From assembly GCA_027214385.1 (NCBI GenBank), contig JAPVXR010000019.1, forward strand, positions 1 through 64,000: a DNA stretch of 64,000 nucleotides, written 5' to 3'. The notes beneath the pieces were generated by a model that was given only the letters and a program-made list of their open reading frames with translations, did not search any database and was not told the origin of the DNA. Position numbers and translations under genes: made by a program. Positions within the stretch are counted from its first letter, which is position 1; every line of letters starts with the position of its first letter. This document shows positions 7,141-14,882 of the stretch, one piece after another. Origin of the DNA: Cryomorphaceae bacterium 1068. GTDB lineage: Bacteria > Bacteroidota > Bacteroidia > Flavobacteriales_D > Cryomorphaceae.

Positions 7141-9335
7141 GTGAGGAACTCAGGTTTGAGTTGAAGGAATATTCTTTTTCTGATTCCTTGCCCTCCCTGA
7201 TCGAACAAGATTATTACGTCAAAGACCACTGGCCCGTAGTCTATATACTGAGTGATGGAAAAGTGAAGGAAGCCTATATCGGAGAAACTGCTGATGCTGC
7301 TTCACGTTTGGCAACACACCTCAGGAACTCAAGGAAGAATCACCTTACTGCAGTGCATTTGGTCACAAGCAAGAAGTTCAATAAGTCTGCGACATTGGAT
7401 ATTGAATCCAATTTAATCCGATACTTTTCGGGCGACGGGAAGTACAAATTGCTCAACGGAAACTTGGGCCTGTCAAACCACAACTACTTTCAAAAGAAGG
7501 AAGTCTATTGGGATCTCTTCCAGTCGTTATGGTCGAGCTTGAAGGAGAAAGGTATCGTTCGCAACGGATTGGACGTAATCGATAATTCAGACCTGTTCAA
7601 GTATTCACCTTACAAAGCACTGACTGCCGAGCAAAGGCTAAACATGGTTGATCTGGTGCGGATATTGGCTGATGATCAATACAATGCTGCAGTCATTGAA
7701 GGAGGCGCGGGAACGGGTAAATCAATTATGGCTGTCTATTTAGTCAAGGCGCTACTGTCTGATTTGGATGATTTCGACTTTAGCGATTTTGGCGAGGAGG
7801 AGATTGAGTTGCTGGAGAATCTGGAAGTTCTTCAAAAGCAGTTTCCCAAACCGAAGGTTGCGATTGTCGTACCCATGGCGTCTTTTCGAAAGACATTGCA
7901 GACCGTTTTCAGAAATGTACACGGTTTAAATGCAAAGATGGTTATCGGGCCTGCAGAAGTTTCCAGAAATAACTACGATATCCTTTTAGTGGATGAATCG
8001 CATCGACTGCGGCAGCGGAAGAATCTAGGGCCATATTTCAAACCTTTTGACGAGGCCAATGAACGCTTGGATCTCCCCAAAGATGAAGGGAATGAATTGG
8101 ATTGGGTATTGATGCAGGCAGAAAAGACCATCCTATTCTATGACCGCGATCAATCGATAAAGCCGTCTGATGTTGATTATGAAGATTTTTTTGAACTCAA
8201 AGAAGCGCCAACTACGTTCGTAGGTGAGTTGCGCTCCCAGTTCAGAGTGAAAGGAGGCACAAATTACGTTGACTTTATTGATCGCTTGCTGAAAGGAAAG
8301 CTCGATCAAAGCGAGAAATGGCAGGCGGATCACTACGAGTTTAAACTGTTTGAATCGGCAAAGGAGATGGTAGATGCCATTAAAGAGAATGATCTATCTA
8401 AAGGTTTATCAAGACTGGTGTCAGGTTATTCGTGGCCGTGGATCTCGAAAAAAAACCAAGAGGCATTTGATATTACAGTAGACGGAATCTTACTCCGCTG
8501 GAATACAACAAATATAGATTGGGTCAACTCATCTAACGCGGTGAATGAAGTAGGATGCATTCATACTACCCAAGGGTATGACTTGAATTATGCAGGGATC
8601 ATATTGGGAAAGGAGATCACTTATAATCCAGATACCAAGCAGATTGAAATTATCAAGGAGAACTACCACGATAAGGCCGGACGCACGGGGATTAATGACC
8701 CTGCGGTTTTGAAAGACTACATACTCAACATCTACAAGACTATTCTGCTGCGGGCTATTCACGGTACCTACCTCTATGCCTGTGATGAACACTTACGTAA
8801 TTATCTAAGGGAGCATTTGCCCTTTATTGAAAGGCAGCATACCGAAGCCAAAAAGCTACGACTCTACTCTGCAGAAGAAGTAACCCCTTTCGAGGATAGT
8901 CTGCCCGTAGTCGACATCAAAGCAGCTGCAGGAGGTTGGAGTGACTTACAGAAGCACGAGGAGTTTCAATGGATGAAGGTCGATGGCTTCGTTCCAAAAG
9001 AAGGACAGTTTGTATGTCAGGTTGTTGGAAAATCGATGAATAAGGTTATACCCAATGGTTCATGGTGTGTTTTCGAAAAATATACCGGAGGTAGCAGGGA
9101 CGGCAAAATTGTATTGGTGCAGCATCAAGATATTCAGGAATCTGATTTTGGTGCAGGCTATACTGTCAAAAGATACCGCAGTGAAAAGCAAGTAACAGGA
9201 GAATTGTGGACACATCAGTCCATTCGATTGGAGCCAATGAGTGATGATCAATCGTATTCAGATCTCATTTTGAATAACGATGAATTGGAGAGTTTGGTAG
9301 TGATTGGGGTTTTTAGATATGTAATAATATGGTAA
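7137..9335 (+). CDS. GIY-YIG / DUF2075 helicase / S24 LexA-like peptidase fusion
   Basis: A 732-residue three-part protein. (1) A GIY-YIG nuclease-like domain, about residues 33-105: VYI (35-37), YIG (47-49), R57 and E90 in DIESNLI sit where the catalytic residues belong. (2) A P-loop DUF2075/Schlafen-type helicase domain, about 145-575: Walker A GGAGTGKS (K195), Walker B ILLVDESH (D286, E287), and an arginine-bearing GELRSQFR motif. (3) An S24 peptidase domain, about 590-732: Ala-Gly cleavage candidate KAAAGG (598/599), Ser633 in VGKSM and Lys678 in YTVKRY. It overlaps mazG by 4 bp and the next small ORF by 7 bp. DUF2075 proteins are found with defense genes; self-processing is inferred. All three active sites look intact. 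Confidence 0.85.
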   Translation: MSEELRFELKEYSFSDSLPSLIEQDYYVKDHWPVVYILSDGKVKEAYIGETADAASRLATHLRNSRKNHLTAVHLVTSKKFNKSATLDIESNLIRYFSGDGKYKLLNGNLGLSNHNYFQKKEVYWDLFQSLWSSLKEKGIVRNGLDVIDNSDLFKYSPYKALTAEQRLNMVDLVRILADDQYNAAVIEGGAGTGKSIMAVYLVKALLSDLDDFDFSDFGEEEIELLENLEVLQKQFPKPKVAIVVPMASFRKTLQTVFRNVHGLNAKMVIGPAEVSRNNYDILLVDESHRLRQRKNLGPYFKPFDEANERLDLPKDEGNELDWVLMQAEKTILFYDRDQSIKPSDVDYEDFFELKEAPTTFVGELRSQFRVKGGTNYVDFIDRLLKGKLDQSEKWQADHYEFKLFESAKEMVDAIKENDLSKGLSRLVSGYSWPWISKKNQEAFDITVDGILLRWNTTNIDWVNSSNAVNEVGCIHTTQGYDLNYAGIILGKEITYNPDTKQIEIIKENYHDKAGRTGINDPAVLKDYILNIYKTILLRAIHGTYLYACDEHLRNYLREHLPFIERQHTEAKKLRLYSAEEVTPFEDSLPVVDIKAAAGGWSDLQKHEEFQWMKVDGFVPKEGQFVCQVVGKSMNKVIPNGSWCVFEKYTGGSRDGKIVLVQHQDIQESDFGAGYTVKRYRSEKQVTGELWTHQSIRLEPMSDDQSYSDLILNNDELESLVVIGVFRYVIIW

Positions 9336-9466
9336 TCAAAGACCAAAGCCTAACTGATCTGGATAATTTACCCGATCCCGATATCTTGGCCAATGAGATC
9401 GTAGAGAATATAGAATCGGCCTCGGAGAGTTTTAGAGCGGTTGAGGAGGGGGTTGAAGTAGAATAA
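9329..9466 (+). CDS. 45-residue ORF resembling an HsdM C-terminal tail
   Basis: A small ORF of 45 codons starting at the ATG inside the helicase 3' end (7-base overlap) and ending two bases before the next gene. The product contains NLPDPDILANEIVENIESA followed by ESFRAVEE. To my eye this matches the extreme C-terminus of type I restriction modification subunits (HsdM), which often reads LPDP-x-x-xA-x-EI-x-x-xLE-x-A-x-x-x-FR. It could be a stand-alone helical peptide binding the helicase, or the scar of a lost methyltransferase gene. The perfect packing between two genes supports a translated, retained ORF. The resemblance rests on motif memory, not a search. Confidence 0.55.
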   Translation: MVIKDQSLTDLDNLPDPDILANEIVENIESASESFRAVEEGVEVE

Positions 9467-9468
9467 TT

Positions 9469-10035
9469 ATGAAACTGAAAAGACATTTATATTATACTGG
9501 CCTAGTATTGATCACATTAATTACAGCCTGTTCGCCCGAACCTAAGGTAGAACCTGAAGGAGAAGTTTTAATTGAGAAATCTTTTGACAATGGGCAGAAA
9601 ATGATTGAGGGAATGAAGGTTGGAGAAGACCGAATTGGGACATGGAATTGGTATTATCCCAACGGCTCTTTACGAAAGCGTGCTGTGTACGAAAACTCAT
9701 ACCCTGGAAAACTCGTTCAGGCTCAAGAGTACTATTCTAACAGCATTCTCAAAGAAGATACTCGCTTACTGCCAATGTCTTCGGCAGATCAGAAGACCTA
9801 CATCAAGAGCTACTATCACATAAATGGGATTAAGGACAAAGAGGTAGAATATACTATTCGGTATTACTCAGATGGTGATCGTGAAAATGAAACTACCGAG
9901 GCCATATTGGTAAAATACGATGTCAATGGGATCAAGTTATACGAGGTCCATGATTCTGATCAAAGTAAAAAATATAGGTTCTGGTATGATTTAGAAGGCA
10001 ATGTCATAGGTAAAGAGCAGAAGGATGACATCTAG
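9469..10035 (+). CDS. lipoprotein with YwqK/MORN-like repeats
   Basis: A 188-residue predicted lipoprotein: an N-terminal hydrophobic segment and lipobox ITAC (cysteine near residue 21). The mature part carries repeats of the YwqK/MORN-like type (FDNGQKMIEGMKVGEDRIGT, WNWYYPNGSLRKRAVYENS, FWYDLEGNVIGKEQ), which fold as short beta-hairpins. Proteins with this repeat are common in Bacteroidota; database labels as 'antitoxin' are not functional evidence. It starts two bases after the 45-residue ORF, so it belongs to the mazG-helicase transcript. An envelope lipoprotein in such an operon is unexpected. It may have joined by insertion. Confidence 0.7.
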   Translation: MKLKRHLYYTGLVLITLITACSPEPKVEPEGEVLIEKSFDNGQKMIEGMKVGEDRIGTWNWYYPNGSLRKRAVYENSYPGKLVQAQEYYSNSILKEDTRLLPMSSADQKTYIKSYYHINGIKDKEVEYTIRYYSDGDRENETTEAILVKYDVNGIKLYEVHDSDQSKKYRFWYDLEGNVIGKEQKDDI

Positions 10036-10057
10036 GCTATCAAATTAAAGATTGGTT

Positions 10058-10624
10058 ATGGTTAAACACACCCAAATTGCTATTTTAATTTTTCTCCTGA
10101 CGACATGCTCATTTACTGATGAGAAAGCAGAAGAAATACATCGCGAACAGCGACAATCTGAAATTCAAAAAGCGGAAAAACAGGAAAGGAAACAACGCAT
10201 TCTCAAAGAGTGGGCAAAAGAATACGAGATAAACGCATTATGGGACACTTTGGATTACCCATATTCTATTCAGTATGAAAATCTAATTGTCAATGGATAT
10301 CAAATCATTGAAGATGCTGAGATTTTAGATATATATAGCAAGGGCGAAGAAAAGTACGCCTCCATCAAAACCAGGGGCTTTTCAGCTTCCTATTTCGATT
10401 TGAAATTAACTGAGGGGCATGTCAAAAAAGTTTTATCGGAAAACTCTGATAGTTTCTTAGGAATTATGGATGAATGCATGATGGTGATAAAAATAGACAG
10501 GATTAGACAGTTTGGTGTAAAGCTTGAAACAGATTATGATGAGGATTATGGTTGGTCTTATTTAGTCGATGCTGATGAATTTTTTGTGATCGGTAAAGTG
10601 GTTGAAATTGAAATTATAAAGTGA
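10058..10624 (+). CDS. lipoprotein, unknown function
   Basis: About 188 residues when started at the ATG at 10058; a TTG six bases upstream is in frame but less likely. The N-terminus has a short hydrophobic segment with lipobox LTTC. A strongly charged coiled-coil helix follows (HREQRQSEIQKAEKQERKQR), then a beta-rich C-terminal domain (NLIVNGYQIIEDAEILDIYS, YASIKTRGFSASYFDLKL). It lies 22 bases after the preceding lipoprotein gene, same strand, so it is probably the last gene of the mazG operon. No family is recognised. Confidence 0.6.
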   Translation: MVKHTQIAILIFLLTTCSFTDEKAEEIHREQRQSEIQKAEKQERKQRILKEWAKEYEINALWDTLDYPYSIQYENLIVNGYQIIEDAEILDIYSKGEEKYASIKTRGFSASYFDLKLTEGHVKKVLSENSDSFLGIMDECMMVIKIDRIRQFGVKLETDYDEDYGWSYLVDADEFFVIGKVVEIEIIK

Positions 10625-10639
10625 GAAAATAGTTAAGCT

Positions 10640-10780
10640 GTGAAACTCTACTCCATTTACTACTCCCACCTCAAGGAAATCAACCCAAGCCCTTTAAGCT
10701 TAAGAAAGGAGACTAACAGATTCATAATAGGCCATTCACGGTGCTTGTATTGGGAATTGAAATTACAGGCCATTTTATAA
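10640..10780 (+). pseudogene. N-terminal remnant of a DUF5655-type nuclease-like gene
   Basis: The first ~75 bases align with the start of the gene at 11096: LYSIYYSHLKEINPSPLSL here against LYTLSSSRLQEIKPKPFKL there. After that the similarity stops and the reading frame ends at 10780. It begins with GTG and has no domain of its own. This is a 5' fragment of the same gene family, left by duplication or recombination 460 bp away from the second copy. Confidence 0.7.
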
Positions 10781-10804
10781 CAGTAACTTTAAGTCGCGCA
10801 CGAA

Positions 10805-11023
10805 ATGAAAAATAACTTACAAGGTTTTGCCACTTTCTGTATTGCGATCGCTTTATTCTGGATCGCTTACACCTACAATGAAACAAAGGATAACGGAAGA
10901 TTTCAATTTAATGGGTCTAACGCCGATTATTTGATAGATACTCGAACGGGAAAGACATATTGGATTGACGGAGATAAACGAGACTACGAACCGATACCAT
11001 ATTCAAAAGAAATCGAGAACTGA
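10805..11023 (+). CDS. small membrane-anchored protein
   Basis: A 72-residue protein. One transmembrane segment near residues 7-24 (GFATFCIAIALFWIAYTY) is followed by a polar domain with LIDTRTGKTYWIDGDKRDYE. The strand-turn-strand shape TRTGKTYWI is often seen in tiny Bacteroidota membrane proteins that carry a short beta domain. It sits alone between two decayed nuclease fragments. Length, hydrophobic anchor and codon use make it plausible. Function unknown. Confidence 0.5.
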   Translation: MKNNLQGFATFCIAIALFWIAYTYNETKDNGRFQFNGSNADYLIDTRTGKTYWIDGDKRDYEPIPYSKEIEN

Positions 11024-11095
11024 TTATCAGAGAATGTTTTAAATAGAAAAATGGTAATACATCGCTATTCCATCGAATTAATTGAATACGTTAGA

Positions 11096-11422
11096 ATGAG
11101 CCTCTACACCCTCTCTTCCTCCCGCCTCCAAGAAATCAAGCCCAAGCCCTTCAAGCTGGAGAAGGAGATACAGTCCTTGGAAGATAACCTAAGTACCCTT
11201 TTTGGCTTGGACTTTATCTGCACGGAGTTTCCGCAGGATAGCTTGCGCATAGATACCTTAGCTTTTGATCATGAAAGAAAGGCATTTGAGATCAATGAGT
11301 ACATGAGGGATGAGAATATAAACGTGATTGTTCAGGGCTTTACTCCTTTGGGTAGAATGCCTGAGTACTGTGGTATTTGTTTAAGGCGAGTGTTAGAGAA
11401 AAAAATCAGCAGCTATGTTTAG
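11096..11422 (+). pseudogene. truncated DUF5655-type nuclease-like protein
   Basis: I start at the ATG at 11096 because MSLYTLSSSRLQEIKPKPF is the usual beginning of the DUF5655 / 'predicted transport protein' family (PD-(D/E)XK-like N-domain). The first ~65 residues fit well: LEKEIQSLEDNLSTLFGLDF, then LRIDTLAFD. In the family the next strand normally ends in EYK, the catalytic lysine. Here it reads INEYM, and the sequence stops at 108 residues, whereas members are usually about 300. It is most likely a decayed gene, though it could still make a short protein. Its end overlaps the next nuclease gene by eight bases. Confidence 0.65.
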
Positions 11423-12464
11423 CAAACTATATATGCTTTACGCTAAAAGAAATAGCAATAGGACCCCGTTAGAAGATTTCAATACGGAGTGCTTTGCAGG
11501 TGTTCTCAACATGTCTCCGGGTATATTAGACTCATTCATTGATTTTCTTGAACTTTCAAGAGGAGAATACAAGGTAACAACTCAAGCGCATTACTCTTTA
11601 GCTGAAACAAGTAACTGTATCATTGACATGGTATTGGAGAGTGAGTCAACCGTATGTTTTATTGAAAACAAGGTTAATTCTAAGGAAGGCTGGGAACAAC
11701 TTGATCGTTACACGCAAGTGCTGAATAAGTATTATGCCAATGCTGAATTGAAGAACAAGAAGAATATTCATTTAAAGTACTGCACAAAAAATGTTGATAT
11801 TAAACAACGCGCAGAGTTCGAGTTTTCTCAGTTCCGTTGGTTTCAAATTGGCAAATTACTAGCCGAGAATCATAACGATGACGCTCTAGCCTCAAATTAT
11901 TTAAACTTCTTACAACAAAATGGTATGGCAATAGATCCCTCAATATCAACCGACACAGTGGTCACCCTGAAAAACTTTAGAAATACATATGATACAATGG
12001 AGTATCATATTGAAGAATCGGCCAAAAACTTCAAAAACGCTTTCCCGAAAGCCAAATTAGCTAAGCGGCACAAAACAGATAGGCGAAACGATCTGGAGGC
12101 TAAAAATCGAATTTCTAATTCAATACCATATCCTTTGAAAGACACGTCAGTCAATTCTGAGATACTCTACTCCATTGATTTTGATGAAGTGCAACTACAG
12201 TCTCAAATTTGGCTAAGCAAAGACCACCCGCAAATTGTGAAGGTTCTTGAATTGGCGGAGAAATCCAAACTATTTGAATTTATTCAAAATTACGATATTG
12301 GCTTAGGATTGCGTAACCGCCAACCACTCTACACTTTTATCGAGAATGAAAATTCAGACAAAGAAATTAAACAATGGTTTAAAGAGAGCTTTGAGAAGAT
12401 TCGAAAGTTTATTGAAATGACTCCTGAATTGGGGTGGAGTGACAACGTTATTATAAGGAAATAG
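11415..12464 (+). CDS. PD-(D/E)XK superfamily nuclease candidate
   Basis: A 349-residue protein. The N-terminal ~110 residues carry the signature of a PDDEXK_4-type nuclease: acidic helix PLEDFNTECFAG (E20, E25), D71 in CIIDMVLE, E84-N-K86 in CFIENKV and Q95 in EQLDRY, in the right order and spacing. The remaining ~200 residues are mixed alpha/beta with no recognised domain and may bind DNA. The family includes many restriction-like and defense-associated enzymes. It overlaps the truncated nuclease upstream and is followed by a second PD-(D/E)XK candidate 82 bases downstream. The target is unknown. Confidence 0.7.
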   Translation: MFSKLYMLYAKRNSNRTPLEDFNTECFAGVLNMSPGILDSFIDFLELSRGEYKVTTQAHYSLAETSNCIIDMVLESESTVCFIENKVNSKEGWEQLDRYTQVLNKYYANAELKNKKNIHLKYCTKNVDIKQRAEFEFSQFRWFQIGKLLAENHNDDALASNYLNFLQQNGMAIDPSISTDTVVTLKNFRNTYDTMEYHIEESAKNFKNAFPKAKLAKRHKTDRRNDLEAKNRISNSIPYPLKDTSVNSEILYSIDFDEVQLQSQIWLSKDHPQIVKVLELAEKSKLFEFIQNYDIGLGLRNRQPLYTFIENENSDKEIKQWFKESFEKIRKFIEMTPELGWSDNVIIRK

Positions 12465-12546
12465 AAACCCACCAAACCACCCAAAAACACTGGATGCAAA
12501 GTTGTTTGAAGGAGGTTTTTGAGGGAGAAAAATAGGAAGTAGTATT

Positions 12547-13149
12547 ATGATTACAGAAGATGCACATTTAAGACATAAGCATGTTATCAATGAGGCATGG
12601 CAAATTCTATTTTCACGCATCGTAAGTGGGCGTCAACCTATAAACAAAGAGGCTTCTATGCAATTACAGCTTGCAAGAATTCTACAAGTGTTAGGAAATG
12701 CTTACTGTACAAAAAAAGACGAGGCCTTTACTGTAGAATTAGAAACAGGTATTGGACGCCAAAACATTGATATTACCTGCCAGTTGGGGGAGTCTAAAGC
12801 GGCAATCGAACTAAAATGCTTTAGAAAAAGATCAAATCGTGGTACGGATTTAGATATGTATGATGTATTAAAAGACATTCAACGATTAGATAATTACAAG
12901 GACTTTCATATCAGACAATTCATTTGTTTGACAGATAATAAATACTATACTCAGAATAACAATGTAGGACATGGAGCAGCAGTAACAACAACCAATGGGA
13001 CTAAATACAAGGCAAACATTCCAATAACCCCAACTTGGAAAGGACAATGGAAATCAAAAAGTAGAGACCCTGATATCTTACTTCTTCGAAACTTAGAATT
13101 TGATTGGGTAGAAAAAGAAGGCTGGTTTTACTTTGAAGCGATGCGTTAG
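12547..13149 (+). CDS. PD-(D/E)XK nuclease-like protein, 200 residues
   Basis: A 200-residue soluble protein. A restriction-endonuclease-like core is visible: acidic residues in FTVELETG (E64, E66), D75 in QNIDITCQ, then E88-L-K90 in AAIELKCF. A helix (MYDVLKDIQRLDNY) and a strand (FICLTDNKYY) follow, as in many PD-(D/E)XK folds. The C-terminal third has WKGQWKSKSRDPDILLL. No named family is recognised, so the nuclease call rests on motif order only. Position between another nuclease and the CBASS cassette supports a defense role. Confidence 0.6.
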   Translation: MITEDAHLRHKHVINEAWQILFSRIVSGRQPINKEASMQLQLARILQVLGNAYCTKKDEAFTVELETGIGRQNIDITCQLGESKAAIELKCFRKRSNRGTDLDMYDVLKDIQRLDNYKDFHIRQFICLTDNKYYTQNNNVGHGAAVTTTNGTKYKANIPITPTWKGQWKSKSRDPDILLLRNLEFDWVEKEGWFYFEAMR

Positions 13150-13274
13150 AAAGGAGAGGAGATAGTAAACGAATGATACCTAGGAATACCTCTCTTCCCT
13201 ATCAATAGTTATGTAGGAACGTAAAGCTTATTATACCAAAAAGCAAATTTTCATCCTTTATGCAGTTGAGTCTG

Positions 13275-14345
13275 CTATATAATTGGATACTCTCTCCTAA
13301 ACTCTTCAACTGACATGTCCTTGAGTTCAGCCGCTTTTTCAATATCAATGATCTCTTCCGATAAGGCCCTAAATAGCAGTTTATCAAAACGACTTGAGGC
13401 TTTTTTGCCGTAATAAGCCACAGGCTCATTCACCTTATAGCCTAATTGATCTAGCATAAAGAAGAACTGTCGATAATAGTTTTGGCTGATAACGCCCAAC
13501 TCTTTAGCCCTATAAACTATTGCTTGCATTGAAACACCATATTCTTGTTTAAACGATGCCAACTCATGAAGTGATAGTTTAGTCCGTTGCTCACCAATTT
13601 CTTTAAGGAAGTTCCTTTTAGGGAACAACATAGCCCCTGCAAAATAATGACAATACCGTTCCACTTCTTTTTGCGGTAAATCAACAAAATCAAGCAATAT
13701 GTGTCCAAGCTCATGCAAGGCAGTCCATCTCTTACGATCTTGTTTTTCATCCAGCTTATCCCTGTTTAATACTATCACAGGAAAGTCATCATTTGCAAAG
13801 GTTGAAAAACCATCGAGCTCTACACTTGATCTTATCTGTATCAGCTTAATGTTGTTGTCTTCGAGCATTTCGATGACATTGGGAATTGGAGATAGCCCAA
13901 GTTGCCATTTAGTCCTGAGTTCTTCGGCATAATCATCAATCTGATTGAGATTTGAGATTCTGTTGTCTATTTCAGGAGGGGTGAATACAGACTCAATCCC
14001 CAGAATAGATTCTAATTCAAGATATTTTGCCAATTCAATCTTTACCACTTCAACTATTCGTTCGGTTTCCCTAACAGAGTAGTTGTCGAGTTTCCGAAAC
14101 TCAATTTTATTCAGTTGAATCGTTTCTGTCTCGAAAAAATATGAAGTAGAAACTTTCAAGGCCTTTGCCAATTCTGCCAACGTGTCAGTAGATGGCTGTG
14201 CTATAGCGTTCTCATATTTGCTGATTGCCTGCTTCGAAAGTTCAAATCCATTCCCTTCTAAAAGCTCTGATAGCTCACGCAAAGAAAGGGCTCGAAGCCT
14301 TCGAGCTGACTTAAGTTGTTCTGGTTGAAATGTTAATTCAGTCAT
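13275..14345 (-). CDS. XRE-type HTH fused to ImmA/IrrE metallopeptidase
   Basis: A 356-residue regulator. Residues 10-70 form an XRE helix-turn-helix (LKSARRLRALSLRELSELLE ... LSKQAISKYENAIAQPSTDT). The middle and C-terminal part is an ImmA/IrrE (DUF955) zinc peptidase: HELGH at 211-215 preceded by WTAL, with a second conserved block VERYCHYFAGAMLFP. Known members cleave or derepress XRE repressors in mobile elements and in DNA-damage control. It is transcribed away from DUF2188 and the CBASS genes, from a shared 294-base region, so it may regulate them and itself. Domain calls are firm; the target is inferred. Confidence 0.9.
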   Translation of the reverse strand: MTELTFQPEQLKSARRLRALSLRELSELLEGNGFELSKQAISKYENAIAQPSTDTLAELAKALKVSTSYFFETETIQLNKIEFRKLDNYSVRETERIVEVVKIELAKYLELESILGIESVFTPPEIDNRISNLNQIDDYAEELRTKWQLGLSPIPNVIEMLEDNNIKLIQIRSSVELDGFSTFANDDFPVIVLNRDKLDEKQDRKRWTALHELGHILLDFVDLPQKEVERYCHYFAGAMLFPKRNFLKEIGEQRTKLSLHELASFKQEYGVSMQAIVYRAKELGVISQNYYRQFFFMLDQLGYKVNEPVAYYGKKASSRFDKLLFRALSEEIIDIEKAAELKDMSVEEFRREYPII

Positions 14346-14639
14346 TGACTTTTAGGTTCATATTGTCAACAGTCATACTCATGTGGCATATTATTTCCTG
14401 TAAATGGCACACTTCTGTCAATCCGTCACCTGTTAAAGGTGTTAATATACAAATTATTGCGTTTTGTCGAAAAAATAACAGAGTAGACAACCGTTAGGAC
14501 GGAATGGCATCATAGTTGGAAAAATGTCAACCATGGGCTTATTTCATTTGATGGCAAGGTATCATTTAATCAGTTCATCGGCTATTTCTTCGGGTCGGAA
14601 TTTCGAAGACTTAAACGTTTAAAACACAAATTAAGAACT
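14346..14639. promoter_or_regulatory. divergent control region between XRE-ImmA and CBASS
   Basis: A 294-base AT-rich region with no ORF between two divergent transcription units. It should contain both promoters. A perfect short dyad CACCT-gttaa-AGGTG lies at 14427-14441, nearer the regulator, and is a candidate XRE operator. No convincing -7 box could be chosen. The role is inference from layout. Confidence 0.4.
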
Positions 14640-14882
14640 ATGTCAAAACGAAAAGAAATACATATAGTCCCCAACAAAGAAAGAGGGGGCTGGGATGCAA
14701 AGAAGAACAATGCAGAAAGAGCTTCTAAACACTTTGATAAAAAAGATGAAGCCATGCAATGGGGCAAGGAAAAAGCAAAACAGGATGGAGCTGAGTTGAT
14801 TCCGCACAAACGAGATGGGAGAATTCAGAACCCGAATAGCTATGGAAATGACCCTAACCCGCCAAAAGATAAGAAGCATTGA
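14640..14882 (+). CDS. DUF2188 domain protein
   Basis: An 80-residue protein that covers a full DUF2188 domain: IHIVPNKERGGWDAKKNNAE, then RASKHFDKKDEAMQWGKEKA, QDGAELIPHKRDGRI and SYGNDPNP. This is the H-V-x-P...GGW-x-V...A-x-R...A...GKDG-x-I...S-x-G order of the family. Members are small basic proteins of unknown biochemical activity that occur as orphans and in mobile regions. Its stop overlaps the TTG start of the phospholipase gene, so it opens the CBASS transcript. Whether it belongs functionally to CBASS is open. Confidence 0.8.
   Translation: MSKRKEIHIVPNKERGGWDAKKNNAERASKHFDKKDEAMQWGKEKAKQDGAELIPHKRDGRIQNPNSYGNDPNPPKDKKH

Noticed and set aside
9469..10035. Toxin-antitoxin pair suggested by the YwqK-like label
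   Set aside because: The protein is a lipoprotein with MORN-like repeats. There is no toxin partner, and the label is a known annotation habit.
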